64,000 nt of DNA from Nitrospira sp. Its GTDB lineage: Bacteria; Nitrospirota; Nitrospiria; Nitrospirales; Nitrospiraceae. Positions within the stretch are counted from its first letter, which is position 1. Each line of letters starts with the position of its first letter. The stretch covers positions 1,496,721 through 1,560,720 of the forward strand of contig JARFXR010000001.1 in the NCBI GenBank assembly GCA_029194535.1. Reading direction: 5' to 3'. The notes under the pieces were generated by a model, which searched no databases, was not told the DNA's origin, and saw only the letters and a list, made by a program, of their open reading frames with translations. Positions 63,100 through 64,000 of the stretch are shown piece by piece. Both the position numbers and the translations under genes were made by a program.

Positions 63100-63282
63100 C
63101 TTTCAGTTCCCTCTTCATAGGGAAGGGTGCTTCAACGATCTGGGTCGTCGAGGACGCCGCGAAAATCGTCACGCTTTCAGTTCCCTCTTCATAGGGAAGG
63201 GTGCTTCAACCGTCGGGCCCTGCGGGGCGAGGGAGGCGCGCTCCACTTTCAGTTCCCTCTTCATAGGGAAGGGTGCTTCAAC
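63100..63282. repeat. duplicated two-spacer block in the CRISPR array, copy 2
   Basis: 183 bases identical to 62735-62917, including both 37- and 35-bp spacers. Confidence 0.95.
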
Positions 63283-63658
63283 CGTCGGGAATGTCCGTCA
63301 GCTCCGTGAAGCCCAGCCTTTCAGTTCCCTCTTCATAGGGAAGGGTGCTTCAACACGGACTCGTCTGAAACGGTGCGGACAGCTTCACGTACTTTCAGTT
63401 CCCTCTTCATAGGGAAGGGTGCTTCAACTCAAACGTTTCGTTTCTGCCCGCCACCATTCTTCAACTTTCAGTTCCCTCTTCATAGGGAAGGGTGCTTCAA
63501 CATCGTCGGCAACGTCGCCCCGTTCGGCCACATCTTCCTTTCAGTTCCCTCTTCATAGGGAAGGGTGCTTCAACCGCGTACTGCACGACGCACCCTTGAG
63601 CTAGCCCCACTTTCGTGGACACCTCAAAAAGGGGACAATAGGTTCCGGGAGGTGTCCG

Positions 63659-63952
63659 ATGGGGAAGCGACAGCAATACACGAAAGAGTTCAAGCTGGAG
63701 GCCGTCCGACTGTGGAAGTCATCGGGACGACCGGCAGCAGCCGTCGCGCGAGAATTGGACCTGCGACGCAATCACCTCTATAAATGGCAGCACGAGATTG
63801 AGAACTTTGGGGAGGCGGCGTTCCCTGGCAAAGGCGGCCGCGCGCACAGCGCCGATGAACTCACGCGCTTGCGACGCGAGAATGCCCGGCTGCGTGAGGA
63901 GCGCGACATTTTAAAAAAAGCCGCGATGTTCTTTGCGCGGGAGTCGCCATGA
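63659..63952 (+). CDS. IS3-family transposase OrfA
   Basis: The 97 residues begin MGKRQQYTKEFKLEAVRLWK, a helix-turn-helix followed by a leucine-zipper region (ELTRLRRENARLREERDILK) ending KKAAMFFARESP, the standard OrfA. A run of seven A followed by G (63913-63920) near the 3' end is a candidate -1 frameshift site. The -1 frame is open through to orfB, so the OrfAB transposase fusion could be made. The stop overlaps the orfB ATG (ATGA). Confidence 0.93.
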   Translation: MGKRQQYTKEFKLEAVRLWKSSGRPAAAVARELDLRRNHLYKWQHEIENFGEAAFPGKGGRAHSADELTRLRRENARLREERDILKKAAMFFARESP

Positions 63953-64000
63953 GATATCGCTTCATTCAGGCGCATCGCACGGAATACCGGCTCACCGGGT
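63949..64000 (+). CDS. IS3-family transposase OrfB, 5' end only
   Basis: The ATG at 63949 overlaps the orfA stop. The visible start MRYRFIQAHRTEYRLTG is typical of the OrfB integrase subunit N-terminus. The DDE domain lies beyond the window edge. It is in the -1 frame relative to orfA. Confidence 0.85.
   Translation, partial: MRYRFIQAHRTEYRLTG

Larger units (their letters stand above)
62218..63574 (-). CRISPR. CRISPR array: 19 identical 37-bp repeats, 18 spacers
   Basis: Each repeat begins CTTTCAGTTCC and ends GGGTGCTTCAAC and all 19 look identical, with no degenerate end repeat. Repeat starts: 62218, 62294, 62368, 62441, 62516, 62589, 62662, 62735, 62809, 62881, 62954, 63028, 63100, 63174, 63246, 63318, 63392, 63465, 63538. 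Spacers are 35-39 bp. On the minus strand the repeat starts GTTGAAGC and ends CTGAAAG, resembling the ATTGAAA(C/G) handle of many processed crRNAs, so minus-strand transcription with the leader at the right is inferred. A TTCCCT / AGGGAA hairpin is in the repeat. No cas gene is in the window. Confidence 0.97.
63603..64000 (+). mobile_element. IS3-family insertion sequence, left part
   Basis: orfA and the start of orfB of an IS3-type element begin 85 bases after the last CRISPR repeat. The exact left end cannot be fixed from one end; candidate terminal sequence lies around CCCCACTTTCGTGGACACCT (63608). The rest is beyond the window. Only about 30 bases separate the last repeat from the element. 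Confidence 0.8.

Noticed and set aside
62616-63412. Open frames across the CRISPR array with repeated FSSLFIGKGAST peptides
   Set aside because: They are translations of the 37-bp repeat and not genes.

Overview
The window is GC-rich bacterial chromosome of a Gram-negative organism. Lipoproteins, a TolC-type outer-membrane factor and LpoB/LPP20 proteins imply an outer membrane. The gene content (copper nitrite reductase NirK, a formate/nitrite channel, a urea transporter, acetyl-CoA synthetase, pyruvate phosphate dikinase) fits a nitrite-oxidising Nitrospira-like member of the Nitrospirota. That assignment is inferred from gene content alone; no rRNA or marker phylogeny is available here.

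Layout. 0-6 kb: the 3' part of an AsmA-like envelope protein, an M24 peptidase, the RNA repair pair archease-RtcB, and a PilZ protein. 6-8 kb: a TPR/2-oxoglutarate oxygenase fusion and a cupin. 8-17.2 kb, minus strand: a compact block of FNT channel, EmrB-type MFS pump, TolC-like factor, EmrA-type adaptor, then a CHASE3-PAS histidine kinase and its NtrC-family sigma-54 regulator. 17.7-23 kb: a DUF3365 haem-sensor pseudogene, an HMA-like secreted protein, nirK with a near-ideal Crp/Fnr promoter, the probable regulator, and transketolase. 24-37.8 kb: Rrf2 regulator, glyQS, PPDK with an unusual basic tail, a tightly coupled ribD-hydrolase-secreted protein-MFS set, ribE, and a metallo-beta-lactamase-fold protein.

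38.1-40.1 kb is a small run of integron-type gene cassettes without an integrase: GNAT acetyltransferase, DUF433/DUF5615 toxin-antitoxin, and an MNT/HEPN pair whose HEPN toxin is broken by a 10-bp duplication. It is followed by a urea transporter, an AraC regulator, an SDR and acs. 46.7-54.7 kb encodes envelope proteins: a caspase-fold protein that has lost its catalytic Cys, then an LPP20-LpoB-lipoprotein-LPP20 cluster, a PIN-domain pair and a HEAT-repeat protein. 54.9-62 kb holds proC, a thiamine-diphosphate decarboxylase, two RNA methyltransferases and small proteins. The window ends with a 19-repeat CRISPR array abutted by an IS3-family element; no cas gene is visible.

Two families of dispersed palindromic repeats run through the intergenic spaces. 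One family has three copies of about 120 bp with a conserved central-arm mismatch; one copy forms the immediate 5' flank of ribE. The other is a two-hairpin element in which an extra sequence block sits in opposite hairpins, in opposite orientation, in two copies. The strongest leads for new biology are these repeats, the nirK regulatory module, the integrase-less cassettes, the pseudo-caspase next to the lipoprotein cluster, and the rearranged, IS-flanked CRISPR array.
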